Assembly (NCBI GenBank): GCA_035532935.1
Contig: DATKQE010000011.1
Location: forward strand, 1 to 64,000
Direction: 5' to 3'
Source: DATJLY01 sp035532935
Lineage (GTDB): Bacteria; Pseudomonadota; Alphaproteobacteria; ATCC43930; CGMCC-115725
Length of the DNA: 64,000 bases
The translations under genes were made by a program, and so were the position numbers. Shown piece after piece: positions 9,957 to 19,522 of the stretch. The notes under the pieces were generated by a model. That model saw nothing but the letters and a program-made list of their open reading frames with translations. It was not told where the DNA came from and searched no databases. Every line of letters starts with the position of its first letter. Position 1 is the first letter of the stretch.

Positions 9957-10769
9957 TCAGCGCCGGTCGCGCGCCTGGTCCATCAGCGGCTTCTGCTGCC
10001 CGCCGTCGATCTCGATCTGCGTGCCGTTGACGAAATGCGTGAGCGGCGAGGCGAGCATGGCGACGAGATTGGCGACCTCGCGTGTCTCGGCGATGCGGCC
10101 CAAGGGAATGCTCCGGGGGGCAAGGCCGTCCGCGGTGTCGTAGTCGAGCTGCATGTCGCGCGCCATCGCGCGGACGAGCCCGTCCCAGCGTTCGGTGCGC
10201 ACCGGGCCGGGATTGACCGCGACGAAGGTGATGCCGTCCCTGCCGTATTGTCCGGCGAGCGACATCGTCAGGTTCTGGCCCGCCGCATTGGCCGCGCCCG
10301 GCGCGATCTCCCAATACGAGTGCTTGATGCCGTCATTGCCGATCAGGTTGACGACGCGCCCGCCGCCCTGGCGCTTCATGTGGGGAAGGGCGTAGCGGAT
10401 GCAGCGGACATAGCCCAGGAACTTCAACTGCAGCGCCTGCGCCCAGTCGTCCTCGGTCAGGGTCTCGATCACCCCGCCCGGCGCCGATCCGGCATTGTTG
10501 ACGAGAATGTCGATGCGGCCGAAATGGCGCGCCGATTCATCGACGAAACGACGCGCGTCCTCGGCCTTGGTGAGATCGGCGGCAAGCGCGAGGATGTCGC
10601 GTCCGGTCGCCGCGCGGATTTCCTGCGCCGCCGCGTCGAGCGGGCCTTGGCGTCGGGCGCAGATCGCGACGTTGCAGCCTTCCTCGGCCAGCACGCGCGC
10701 GATCGCCTTGCCGATGCCGGCGCTGCCGCCGGTGACGAGCGCGATCTTCCCCGTGAGCTCGAGATCCAT
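9957..10769 (-). CDS. SDR-fold protein lacking the catalytic Ser-Tyr-Lys
   Basis: The 270-residue protein has a classical SDR Rossmann fold: TGGSAGIGKAIA (cofactor loop), CARR after strand 2, NNAG at about residues 90-93 and the terminal GTQIEIDGGQQ. However, where classical SDRs have the catalytic Ser and the YxxxK motif, this protein reads VVNLIGNDGI and then APGAANAAGQNL: Gly/Asn replaces Ser, Pro replaces Tyr and Asn replaces Lys. I recall a clade of SDR-like proteins with this GNxG...GxxxNA pattern, so it is probably functional but not by the usual proton relay. Reduction of a ketone by the normal mechanism is unlikely. It is convergent with ridA and divergent from an enoyl-CoA hydratase. 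Confidence 0.85.
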   Translation of the reverse strand: MDLELTGKIALVTGGSAGIGKAIARVLAEEGCNVAICARRQGPLDAAAQEIRAATGRDILALAADLTKAEDARRFVDESARHFGRIDILVNNAGSAPGGVIETLTEDDWAQALQLKFLGYVRCIRYALPHMKRQGGGRVVNLIGNDGIKHSYWEIAPGAANAAGQNLTMSLAGQYGRDGITFVAVNPGPVRTERWDGLVRAMARDMQLDYDTADGLAPRSIPLGRIAETREVANLVAMLASPLTHFVNGTQIEIDGGQQKPLMDQARDRR

Positions 10770-10859
10770 GACGCATCCTCCCTGACGGCGCGATCACCCC
10801 TTGCCGTAGCGGCATGCTAATATCATCCGCCAATCGCCATCGGTCCTCAAGGAGCGCGC

Positions 10860-11669
10860 ATGATTCCCTATCGCTTTGCCGCAAGCGCGGTGGCGCTGTC
10901 GGCGCTCGACGGCTTCCGGGTCGAGCACGATCCCGACACGGAGCGCGCCGACATCGTGCTCGACCGGCCGCCGCTCAACATCGTCTCGATGCCGGAGCGC
11001 GACCAGCTCGCCGCGGTTTTCGCCGCGCTCGACCGCGACCCGGCGATCCGCGTCATCGTGCTGCGCGGCGCCGGCAAGGATTTCTCGAGCGGCGGCAACA
11101 TCGCCGGCTTTCTCGAAGCCGCGCCCGAGCAGGTGGCGAAGCTCGCCGACAACGTCGCCGCGCCCGAGCGCTGCACCAAGCCGGTGATCGCCGCCGTGCG
11201 CGGGTTCTGCTTCGGCGTCGGCTTCGAGCTGGCGCTCGCCTGTGATTTCCGCATCGCCTCGGAGACGGCCGAATTCGCGCTGCCCGAGATGCGCATTGGC
11301 ATGATCCCCGGATCGGGCGGGTCGGCGCGGCTCCTCCAGATGGTCGGCATCGCCCGCACCAAGGACATGGCGATGCGCGCGCGCCGGGTCAAAGCCGACG
11401 AGGCGCTGCGCTGGGGCTTCATCACCGAATGCGTCGCCGACGACGCGCTCGAGGCGGCGGCGGCGCGCCTCGCAGCCGAGCTGTGCACGTTCTCGCCGCT
11501 GGCGCAGCGGACGCTGAAGCGCGTGCTGAACCACGGCCAGCATTTGCCGCTGCGCGGCGCGATCGAACTCGAGGGCGAGGCTTATGGCCGCCTGCGCTCC
11601 TCCGCCGACTTCAAGGAGGGCGTCCAGTCGTTCCAGGAAAAGCGCAAGCCAAGTTTCCGCGGGGCGTGA
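10860..11669 (+). CDS. Enoyl-CoA hydratase/isomerase family protein
   Basis: Crotonase-fold enzyme of 269 residues. It has the oxyanion-hole loops (KDFSSGGNIAGF and RGFCFGVGFELALACDFRIA) and ALPEMRIGMIPGSGGSARLL. Both glutamates used by hydratases are present, one in GFELALACD and one in LPEMRIG, so hydration of an enoyl-CoA is plausible rather than a purely structural crotonase. The substrate is not identifiable. ATG at 10860 follows an AAGGAGCGC ribosome binding site. The gene is divergent from the atypical SDR (90 bases between starts), so the two may share a regulatory region and pathway. Confidence 0.88.
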   Translation: MIPYRFAASAVALSALDGFRVEHDPDTERADIVLDRPPLNIVSMPERDQLAAVFAALDRDPAIRVIVLRGAGKDFSSGGNIAGFLEAAPEQVAKLADNVAAPERCTKPVIAAVRGFCFGVGFELALACDFRIASETAEFALPEMRIGMIPGSGGSARLLQMVGIARTKDMAMRARRVKADEALRWGFITECVADDALEAAAARLAAELCTFSPLAQRTLKRVLNHGQHLPLRGAIELEGEAYGRLRSSADFKEGVQSFQEKRKPSFRGA

Positions 11670-11737
11670 TGCGACGCCCGCCCCAGGGCCCGGACTCTGT
11701 GGCGGCGGATCGATGCCGACGGGTCCAGGCGCCGACG

Positions 11738-11926
11738 CTACGCGCCCGGCTCGTTGCGGACCCGAGGTTGCACAGGGTCGAGTTCGCGTGCCTTGCGCTC
11801 GAACTCCTCGGCCAGGGTCTCGAGCCGGGTTGCGACCTCGGCATCGGCGCATTGCCGCGCGAGGCGGCGGCAGCGTGCCGATTGCGACCGGAAATAGACG
11901 TTATCGGACACGCTGCCTCGCGTCAC
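11738..11926 (-). CDS. Small hypothetical helical protein
   Basis: A 62-residue product with the pattern RSQSARCRRLARQCADAEV followed by ETLAEEFERKARELD. Very similar short proteins, with an 'RArxCrxLAxxaxDpevrxxLxxLAeeyexrA' helix pair, are widespread hypotheticals in alphaproteobacteria. It is probably a soluble helical hairpin; function unknown. The annotated start is a GTG at 11926; a second GTG at 11911 has a better ribosome binding site (GAGG) and would shorten it to 57 residues. It is convergent with the enoyl-CoA hydratase. Confidence 0.65.
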   Translation of the reverse strand: MTRGSVSDNVYFRSQSARCRRLARQCADAEVATRLETLAEEFERKARELDPVQPRVRNEPGA

Positions 11927-12150
11927 CCAAGGTCAAGAGCAATGCCCTAGTAAGCAAAGCCGGGAGCCGATCTTCAATCGCTAAAAAGGGCAGGGTCCGG
12001 TCCCGATAGTCCTATCCCGTCGTCGAAAATTAAGCCGCCGTGCGAAAGCGTCGCGCCGGCCACGACCTCTTGTCGGGGTGCGGCGCCATGCGCCAAGCTG
12101 CGATCGCGGCCGCCTTCCCTCGAGGCGGCGCTACAGGGAGCGGGGAGACG

Positions 12151-12726
12151 ATGAAACTGGTCATGGTCGTGGGTGCGGCGACCCCGCCGGGACGCCTCAA
12201 CAATGCCGTGGAGAGCCTCGCGGCGGCGCTGGCGTCGCGGCGTCCGGCGGTTGCGACCGAGACCGTCAACCTCGCCGCGACGCCGGTCGCGATCTGCGAC
12301 GGGCGCAAGCTCGAGGACTATGATGCGGCGACGCGGCAGGTGGTGGCGACGATCGGCGCCGCAGCCGGCGTGATCTTTGCCGCCCCGGTCTATCGCGCGA
12401 GCTTCCCGGGCGTGCTCAAGAATCTTCTCGACCTCCTGCCGGTCGAGGCGCTGCGCGACAAGCCCGTCGGCATCGTCGCCATGGGCGGCTCGCCGCACCA
12501 TTATCTCGGCGTCGACGGTCATTTGCGCTTGGTGCTGGCGTGGTTCGGCGCGGTGGCGCTGCCGAATTCGGTCTATCTCACCGGCAAGGACTTTGCCGAG
12601 GGCCGGCTCATGGCCGAAGGCGCCGCCGCCGATCTCGTCGCGCTGGGCGAGGCGCTCGCCGACTTCGCCGCGAGCCTCGGCGGGCGGCGGTTCGGGCCGA
12701 CGCCGCTTTCCGCGCGCTTTACCTGA
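12151..12726 (+). CDS. NADPH-dependent FMN reductase family protein
   Basis: The 191-residue protein has a flavodoxin-like fold of the SsuE/NADPH-dependent FMN reductase family: a short first strand (KLVMVVGAATPPGRLNNAV), the FMN-binding loop AAPVYRASFPGVLKNLLDLLP and the aromatic-side loop VAMGGSPHHYLGVD. SsuE-like enzymes supply reduced flavin to monooxygenases. The ATG at 12151 is preceded by GGGGAG; the frame is open further upstream but without similarity. It is convergent with fixL (22 bases between stops). No monooxygenase partner adjoins it, so the partner is unknown. Confidence 0.87.
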   Translation: MKLVMVVGAATPPGRLNNAVESLAAALASRRPAVATETVNLAATPVAICDGRKLEDYDAATRQVVATIGAAAGVIFAAPVYRASFPGVLKNLLDLLPVEALRDKPVGIVAMGGSPHHYLGVDGHLRLVLAWFGAVALPNSVYLTGKDFAEGRLMAEGAAADLVALGEALADFAASLGGRRFGPTPLSARFT

Positions 12727-12747
12727 CTGGCGGCGCGAACCGCCCTG

Positions 12748-14283
12748 TCAGCGTGCCGTCGGCACGGTGAAGTGGAACACGGTGCCGCCGCCGGGATTGG
12801 ACTCGGCCCACAGCCGGCCGCCATGGGCCTCGACGATCGAGCGGCAGATCGACAGGCCCACCCCCATGCCCTGGGTCTTGGTGGTGACGAAGGGCTGGAA
12901 CAGGCGCTCGGCCACTTCGGGAGCAATGCCGGGGCCGGTGTCGGCGACGCTGATGCGCAGGAACGCGTCCTCGCCATCGGCCAGCTCCACCATGAGCTCG
13001 CGCCGGTCACTTGTTTCCATCGCCTCGACGGCGTTGCGCAACAGGTTGACCAGCACCTGCTGAATCTGGATCTTGTCGATGACGGCGCTGCCGCTGCCGG
13101 GCAAGACGTGGAACTGCACCTTGACGCCTTGCTCCTTCGCGCCGATGAGGGCGAGCGCGCTCGCCTCCTCGACCAGCTTCAGCATGTCCTCGGCCTGCTG
13201 CGTCGCCTCCGTCTTCTTCACGAAATCGCGCAGGCGGCGGATGATCTGGGCGGTGCGGATGATCTGGGTGCCGGCGCTGTCGAGCGCCGTCATCGCCCGC
13301 TCGACCGAGGCATCGTCCTTGCGCGCCAGCAGCCGGCGCGCTGCCTGAAGATAGTTTCCCGCCGCGGTCAGCGGCTGATTGAGTTCGTGCGCCAGCGCCG
13401 AGGCCATCTGCCCCATCTCGCTCAGCCGCGAGATGTGCGAGATCTCGGCCTGCAGCTCCTGCAGCCGGCGCTCGGACTGTTGGCGCTCGGTGAGGTCGCG
13501 CACGAAGCCGGTAAAGAGCGGCCGCGGGCCGGCGACCTCGCCGACCGCAAGCTCCATCGGGAACGAACCGCCATCCTTGCGCCGCCCTGCGACGACGCGG
13601 CCGATGCCGATGATGCGCCGCTCGCCAGTCGCGCGATAGCGCGCGAGATAGGCGTCGTGGTTCTCGTGGTGCGGCGACGGCATCAGCATTTTCACGTTCT
13701 GGCCGCACACCTCGGCGGCCTGATAGCCGAACAGGCGCTCGGCCGCGGCGCTGAAGGACTGGATGATGCCGCGGTCGTCGATGACGATCATGGCGTCGGG
13801 AACGGTGTCGAGGATCGAGCGCAGATGCGCCTCGCGCTCGGCGAGCTCGGCGGCCGCGCGGCGCGCGGCGGAGACGTCACGCGCGATCTTCGCGGCGCCG
13901 ACGACGCGGCCGTCCGACGCGCGGATCGGCGACAAGGTGAGCGCGATATCGATGATGCGCCCGTCCTTGGCCCGCCGCCTTGTCTCATAGGTTGCGACCC
14001 GTTCGCCCGTCCTGACCCGGACGAGGTTGTGCAACATCTCGTCCTCGGTGTCGGGCCCGGCGAGAATGGCACCGGAGTGCCCCACGATCTCCGCGGCCGA
14101 ATAGCCGAAGATGCGTTCGGCGGCCTCGTTCCAGCTCGTGACGACGCCGTCGAGCGTGAGGCTGATGATGGCGGAAGTCGAGGATTCGACGATGGCCGCG
14201 AGCAACCCCGCCGCATCGGCGCCGACGCCGGAAGCGTCCGACCCGGCGGCGCCCGCGGGATTCGAAGGATTGTCCGGCGGCAT
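12748..14283 (-). CDS. fixL: Oxygen-sensing histidine kinase FixL
   Basis: The 511-residue soluble kinase has two PAS domains (about residues 25-140 and 145-265), a HisKA domain with the phospho-acceptor His in ALAHELNQPLTA (about residue 298), and a HATPase_c domain (NLLRNAVEAM, DTGPGI, GMGVGLSICRSIVEAHGG). The second PAS carries the FixL heme pocket: MPSPHHENHDAYLARYRATG, where the His before Asp (about residue 207) matches the proximal heme ligand, then RRIIGIGRVVAGRRKDGGSFPM with the propionate-contacting Arg. It should therefore sense O2 and phosphorylate FixJ, encoded divergently. No membrane helices are seen, as in Bradyrhizobium FixL. An FNR/FixK-type site lies 79 bases upstream. Confidence 0.93.
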   Translation of the reverse strand: MPPDNPSNPAGAAGSDASGVGADAAGLLAAIVESSTSAIISLTLDGVVTSWNEAAERIFGYSAAEIVGHSGAILAGPDTEDEMLHNLVRVRTGERVATYETRRRAKDGRIIDIALTLSPIRASDGRVVGAAKIARDVSAARRAAAELAEREAHLRSILDTVPDAMIVIDDRGIIQSFSAAAERLFGYQAAEVCGQNVKMLMPSPHHENHDAYLARYRATGERRIIGIGRVVAGRRKDGGSFPMELAVGEVAGPRPLFTGFVRDLTERQQSERRLQELQAEISHISRLSEMGQMASALAHELNQPLTAAGNYLQAARRLLARKDDASVERAMTALDSAGTQIIRTAQIIRRLRDFVKKTEATQQAEDMLKLVEEASALALIGAKEQGVKVQFHVLPGSGSAVIDKIQIQQVLVNLLRNAVEAMETSDRRELMVELADGEDAFLRISVADTGPGIAPEVAERLFQPFVTTKTQGMGVGLSICRSIVEAHGGRLWAESNPGGGTVFHFTVPTAR

Positions 14284-14361
14284 GGTCGCGACTCTAGCCC
14301 CTGGTTCGAGCGAATCAAGGCGGTGGGTGCGGGCGGGTGCGACACCGCGGTGCACGCGGCA

Positions 14362-14375
14362 TTGATCTGCATCAA
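14362..14375. promoter_or_regulatory. FNR/FixK-type anaerobox
   Basis: The sequence TTGATctgcATCAA is a perfect match to the consensus half-sites TTGAT-N4-ATCAA for FNR, FixK and Anr regulators. It lies between divergent fixL and fixJ, 79 bases from the fixL start and 77 bases before the microprotein start at 14453, so it can serve either direction. Confidence 0.75.
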
Positions 14376-14452
14376 GGTTCGCACCGGGCCCGCGGGCCAA
14401 CCTGACGCACGGGCCGTATCCGCGCGTGCCGGACCGGCTCGGTGGAGGAGCC

Positions 14453-14542
14453 ATGTCGTCAGGAGAGCTTGCCTATCTGGTCCTGGTCGTCGCCGCCGCG
14501 ATCGCCTTCATTGTGACGCTGGCCTGGGAATCGCGACGCTAG
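14453..14542 (+). CDS. Single-helix membrane microprotein between fixL and fixJ
   Basis: A 29-residue reading frame begins at an ATG with a GGAGGAG ribosome binding site five bases upstream. The product, MSSGELAYLVLVVAAAIAF followed by a short IVTLAWESRR end, is almost wholly one transmembrane helix with a positively charged C-terminus. Its size and form resemble accessory subunits of terminal oxidases (CydX, CcoQ) or KdpF, but no clear family match can be claimed. It lies 77 bases downstream of a perfect anaerobox and 71 bases upstream of fixJ, so expression at low oxygen and co-transcription with fixJ are likely (inference). Too short for usual gene-calling. Confidence 0.55.
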   Translation: MSSGELAYLVLVVAAAIAFIVTLAWESRR

Positions 14543-14613
14543 CGCGACCGGCGCTTCGGGCCATCATTCGCATTGCCAGGAGCCGCGAACTCGGACACAA
14601 TCCGGGCGCGCCG

Positions 14614-15240
14614 ATGGCCGATGCTGCAATGATCTTCGTCGTCGATGATGACGATGCGATCCGCGAATCGCTCGAGTTGCTGCTCGAGGCGAGCGGTTTT
14701 CGCACCGTCGGGTTTCCCTCGGGCGAGCGTTTCCTCGACGCCCTGGCGCAGGATGCTGCGGGCTGCGCGCTCGTCGATGTCAGCATGCCGGGAATGGGCG
14801 GCCTCGACGTTCAAGAAGCGTTGAACCGGCGCCATAGCCCGCTGCCGGTGATCGTCATGACCGGCCACGGCGACGTGCCGCTCGCCGTCGCGGCGATGCG
14901 CGCCGGGGCCGCCGACTTCATCGAAAAGCCGTTCAGCGACGAGACCATCCTCGCCAGCATCGCGCGCGCGCTGGAGCGGGGAATGGAAGCGCGCGCGGCC
15001 CAGGCCGAAGCCGCCGCCGCCGCCGCCGGCATCGACCGCCTCACCGAGCGCGAGCGCGAGGTGATGGTCGAACTGGTGGCCGGCCATCCCAACAAGGTGA
15101 TCGCCCATCATCTCTCGATCAGCCCGCGCACCGTCGAGATCCATCGCGCGCGGGTCATGGAGAAGATGCAGGCGCGCAGCCTCTCCGATCTGGTGCGCAT
15201 GGCGCTCGCGGCGGGGATCTCTGCGCCGGCAAGGAAATAG
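14614..15240 (+). CDS. fixJ: FixJ family response regulator
   Basis: The 208-residue protein has a receiver domain with FVVDDDDAIRESL, the phospho-acceptor Asp55 in ALVDVSMPGMGG, the switch Thr/Lys in VIVMTGHGDVPLA and DFIEKPF, and a C-terminal LuxR-type helix-turn-helix (LTEREREVMVELVAGHPNKVIAHHL...SPRTVEIHRARVMEKM). This is the FixJ layout; FixJ phosphorylated by FixL activates fixK and related microaerobic genes. The ATG at 14614 gives the family's normal N-terminus. It is divergent from fixL, an arrangement different from the usual co-directional fixLJ operon. Confidence 0.92.
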   Translation: MADAAMIFVVDDDDAIRESLELLLEASGFRTVGFPSGERFLDALAQDAAGCALVDVSMPGMGGLDVQEALNRRHSPLPVIVMTGHGDVPLAVAAMRAGAADFIEKPFSDETILASIARALERGMEARAAQAEAAAAAAGIDRLTEREREVMVELVAGHPNKVIAHHLSISPRTVEIHRARVMEKMQARSLSDLVRMALAAGISAPARK

Positions 15241-15317
15241 CGCCGCTTGCCGTGCCGGCGCCTTGCGCCGCGGCGTCGGGACCGGCACCATCGTCTCCGG
15301 CGGGGCGGGGGCAAACC

Positions 15318-15635
15318 ATGGTCATTGTCCGCGTGATCGGCTGGCTGCTGTTTCTGGCGGCGCTCGTCGTTTTGGGGGGCGATTTCGTCGCCTGGCAGGA
15401 TACGCAGAGCTTCGCGCCCATCACGCTCGACCGGCTGTGGTCCGATCTCGACCCGCCGAGCCGTGCGGCGTTCGAAGCGACCGTCGCGCGCGCCGCGCCG
15501 TCCTGGGCATGGACCGGCATCATCCGCGTGGTGCTCGATCTCTGGGCGGCGCCGAGCATGGCGGCCGCGGGGGTCGTCCTCGTCTGGCTCAGCCGTCACC
15601 GCGGCGATCGCGGGGTCCGCCGGCCGCGGCTCTGA
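15318..15635 (+). CDS. Hypothetical protein with two membrane helices
   Basis: The 105-residue protein has hydrophobic segments at about residues 3-22 (VRVIGWLLFLAALVVLGGDF) and 68-92, separated by a loop containing WQDTQSFAPITLDRLWSDLDPPS. The ATG at 15318 follows a GGGGCGGGGG stretch. Proteins of this layout occur as hypotheticals in Rhodospirillales and relatives. The stop codon abuts the end of the convergent lepA. Its position directly after fixJ suggests but does not prove co-transcription. Function unknown. Confidence 0.65.
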   Translation: MVIVRVIGWLLFLAALVVLGGDFVAWQDTQSFAPITLDRLWSDLDPPSRAAFEATVARAAPSWAWTGIIRVVLDLWAAPSMAAAGVVLVWLSRHRGDRGVRRPRL

Positions 15636-17438
<1,803 letters not shown>

Positions 17439-17570
17439 GGGCCGGGCGGAACATAGGGACCCAGCCCTGCCCGCGCAATGTCGCCCGGGCGTCGATGCAG
17501 GCCATTGCCCCGCGGCGGGGGGATGTGGCCTTATGGGGACCAGGGAACAAAGCGGATCGGGGGAAAAGCC

Positions 17571-18755
17571 ATGAGAACGTTTCTTGCCATGGGTTGCGGC
17601 GTGGTCGCGGCGGCGCTGGCGCTGCCGGCCGGCGCGCAGCAGATCAAGATCGGCGAGGTGATGACGCTATCCGGCCCCGATTCCACGCCCGGGATCGAGA
17701 TCGACCGCGGCGCCCGGCTCTATCTCAAGACTCACGAGAAGGACCTGCCCAAGGGCGTTTCGGTCGAGCTCATCGCGCGCGATGACACCGGCCCCAATCC
17801 CGAGGTGGCCAAGCGCCTGGCGCAGGAACTGGTGACGCGGCAGCACGTGAACATCCTCATGGGCTGCATCTACACGCCCAACGCGCTTGCGATCGCGCCG
17901 ATCGCGACCGAGGCCAAGCTGCCGTTCGTGGTGCTCAATGCCGCGACCGCGATCATCACGCGCAAGTCGCCCTATATCGTTCGCGATTCCTTCACGCTGT
18001 GGCAGACCTCGATGCCGCTCGGCCAGTGGGCTGCCAAGCAGGGCGGCAAGACCGCCTACACGGCAGTGAGCGACTACGCGCCCGGCTGGGATGCCGAGCA
18101 TGCCTTCGCCAAGGGTTTCACCGAGGGCGGCGGCAAGATGCTCGGCGCGATCCGCTTCCCGCTCGGCAGCCTGAACTTCGTTCCCTATCTGCAGCGCGTG
18201 GCCGATGCCAAGCCACAGTATTTCGACATCTTCGTTCCGGTCGGCGACGCGGTGCCGATGATGCGGGCGATCGCGAGCCTCGATCTCAAGGGCAAGGGCA
18301 TCCGGCTCGTTTCGACCATGGACCTCGTGCCCGACGAGCAGCTCGTCGACATGGGCGACATCGCCGAGGGGCTGGTCACCTCGGGCACCTATTCCGCCGT
18401 TGCGACGCGGCCGCAGAACAAGGCCTTCGTCGCTGCCTGGAAGAAGGAATACGGCGCCAAGGCGCTGCCCGACTTCACCGGTGTCCAGGGCTATGACGGG
18501 ATGGCGATGATCGTCGCCATGATCAGGAAGACCGGCGGCAAGTTCGACATCGACCAGGCGATGCAGTTCTTCAGCCACTACAGCGATCCCAACAGCCCGC
18601 GCGGGCCGTGGCACATCGACCCGGCGACGCGCGACATCGTCCAGAACATCTATATCCGCAAGGTCGAGAAGGTGAACGGCAAGCTGTCCAACGTCGAGTT
18701 CCAGACCATCTCCCAGATCAAGGACCCGTGGAAGGAGATGAATCCGGAGAAATAG
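17571..18755 (+). CDS. ABC transporter substrate-binding protein (branched-chain amino acid/LivJ type)
   Basis: A 394-residue secreted binding protein. A cleavable signal peptide (MRTFLAMGCGVVAAALALPAGAQQ) is followed by the type I periplasmic-binding fold: IKIGEVMTLSGPDSTPGIE, LIARDDTGPNPEVAKRLAQELV, LNAATAIITRKSPYIVRDSFT and FTGVQGYDGMAMIVAMIRKTGG. This is the Peripla_BP_6 family used for branched-chain amino acids and many aromatic or short-chain acids. No permease or ATPase genes adjoin, so it is an orphan that must work with components elsewhere. The ATG at 17571 has a GGGGGAAAAG site upstream. It is divergent from lepA. Confidence 0.88.
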   Translation: MRTFLAMGCGVVAAALALPAGAQQIKIGEVMTLSGPDSTPGIEIDRGARLYLKTHEKDLPKGVSVELIARDDTGPNPEVAKRLAQELVTRQHVNILMGCIYTPNALAIAPIATEAKLPFVVLNAATAIITRKSPYIVRDSFTLWQTSMPLGQWAAKQGGKTAYTAVSDYAPGWDAEHAFAKGFTEGGGKMLGAIRFPLGSLNFVPYLQRVADAKPQYFDIFVPVGDAVPMMRAIASLDLKGKGIRLVSTMDLVPDEQLVDMGDIAEGLVTSGTYSAVATRPQNKAFVAAWKKEYGAKALPDFTGVQGYDGMAMIVAMIRKTGGKFDIDQAMQFFSHYSDPNSPRGPWHIDPATRDIVQNIYIRKVEKVNGKLSNVEFQTISQIKDPWKEMNPEK

Positions 18756-18767
18756 GGCTGCAAGCCG

Positions 18768-18806
18768 CATCCCGTCTCCGCGCAGCCGGCGCCAGGGGCG
18801 GGATGC
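18768..18806. terminator. Inverted repeat between convergent genes
   Basis: Arms GCATCCCG (18768-18775) and CGGGATGC (18799-18806) pair perfectly over 8 bp around a 23-base GC-rich loop. It lies just after the binding-protein stop and before the end of the convergent glycosylase gene, so it could terminate both. There is no T run. Confidence 0.4.
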
Positions 18807-18816
18807 CGCAGTCCCG

Positions 18817-19515
18817 TCAGTGCTGCGGCGGCTGCCCCGGCCCGGCGCCCTCGTCGATCGACGCGGCGAGCGTCATGCTCAAATGCCCGAGCGGCAGTCC
18901 TGTCTCCTTGACCCAGGCATTGAAGACCGCCTGCACCTTGGCGCGGTCGGCCTTGCTCTTGGGTTCGCCCTTGAAGGCGCCCCAATGGTCGAGCGCCGCC
19001 ACGACCGAGGGCGTCAGCAGGAACGTGTCCTTGCCGATCATGCGCAGGAAGCGCGGCGTCGAGTTGCCGCCCATTTGCGCAAAGCGCTTGGCGAGATCGT
19101 CCCACAGCTGCGTGATCTCCTCGCCCGGCCAGTCGGCGAGATACTTGCCCATGCCGCCCTTGTCCGCGGCGAGCGCGATGAAGGCGGCGGCGTTGTCATG
19201 GACCGCGCGCAGCTTGCCGAGATGGCGGATGAGCCGCGCGTCCTTCATCAGATCCTCGACCTCCTCGTCGCGCATGGCGCGGACGCGGCGCGGGTCGAAA
19301 CCGCGGAACGCCTCCTCGAAGGCGGGCCACTTGGCGTCGACCACGCTGTGCTTCAGCCCGGCGCGAAAGATGCGCAGCGACATCTGCGAGAAATAGCGGT
19401 CGTCGGTCAGTCGTTTCAGCGCCGCCGCGGATTTCACCGCGGGCATTCGCGCCGCCAGCTCGGTCGCGCCGTGGCGGGCGAGCGCGGCCTTGCGGATGCG
19501 GGCAAAGGCGACCAT
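18817..19515 (-). CDS. DNA-3-methyladenine glycosylase I-like protein
   Basis: The 232-residue protein belongs to the adenine glycosylase (Tag) family: DDRYFSQMSLRIFRAGLK followed by VVDAKWPAFEEAFRGFDP, DLMKDARLIRHLGKLRAVHDNA and FLRMIGKDTFLLTPSVVAALD. Tag removes 3-methyladenine from alkylated DNA. Escherichia coli Tag has an N-terminal Cys and His plus a C-terminal His/Cys pair that bind zinc; I do not see the N-terminal CxW part or a C-terminal HxxxC, so this is a divergent zinc-less member. The start at 19515 lies seven bases after the pheT stop, so it is probably the last gene of the rplT-pheS-pheT unit. Confidence 0.75.
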   Translation of the reverse strand: MVAFARIRKAALARHGATELAARMPAVKSAAALKRLTDDRYFSQMSLRIFRAGLKHSVVDAKWPAFEEAFRGFDPRRVRAMRDEEVEDLMKDARLIRHLGKLRAVHDNAAAFIALAADKGGMGKYLADWPGEEITQLWDDLAKRFAQMGGNSTPRFLRMIGKDTFLLTPSVVAALDHWGAFKGEPKSKADRAKVQAVFNAWVKETGLPLGHLSMTLAASIDEGAGPGQPPQH

Positions 19516-19522
19516 CGCCGCG

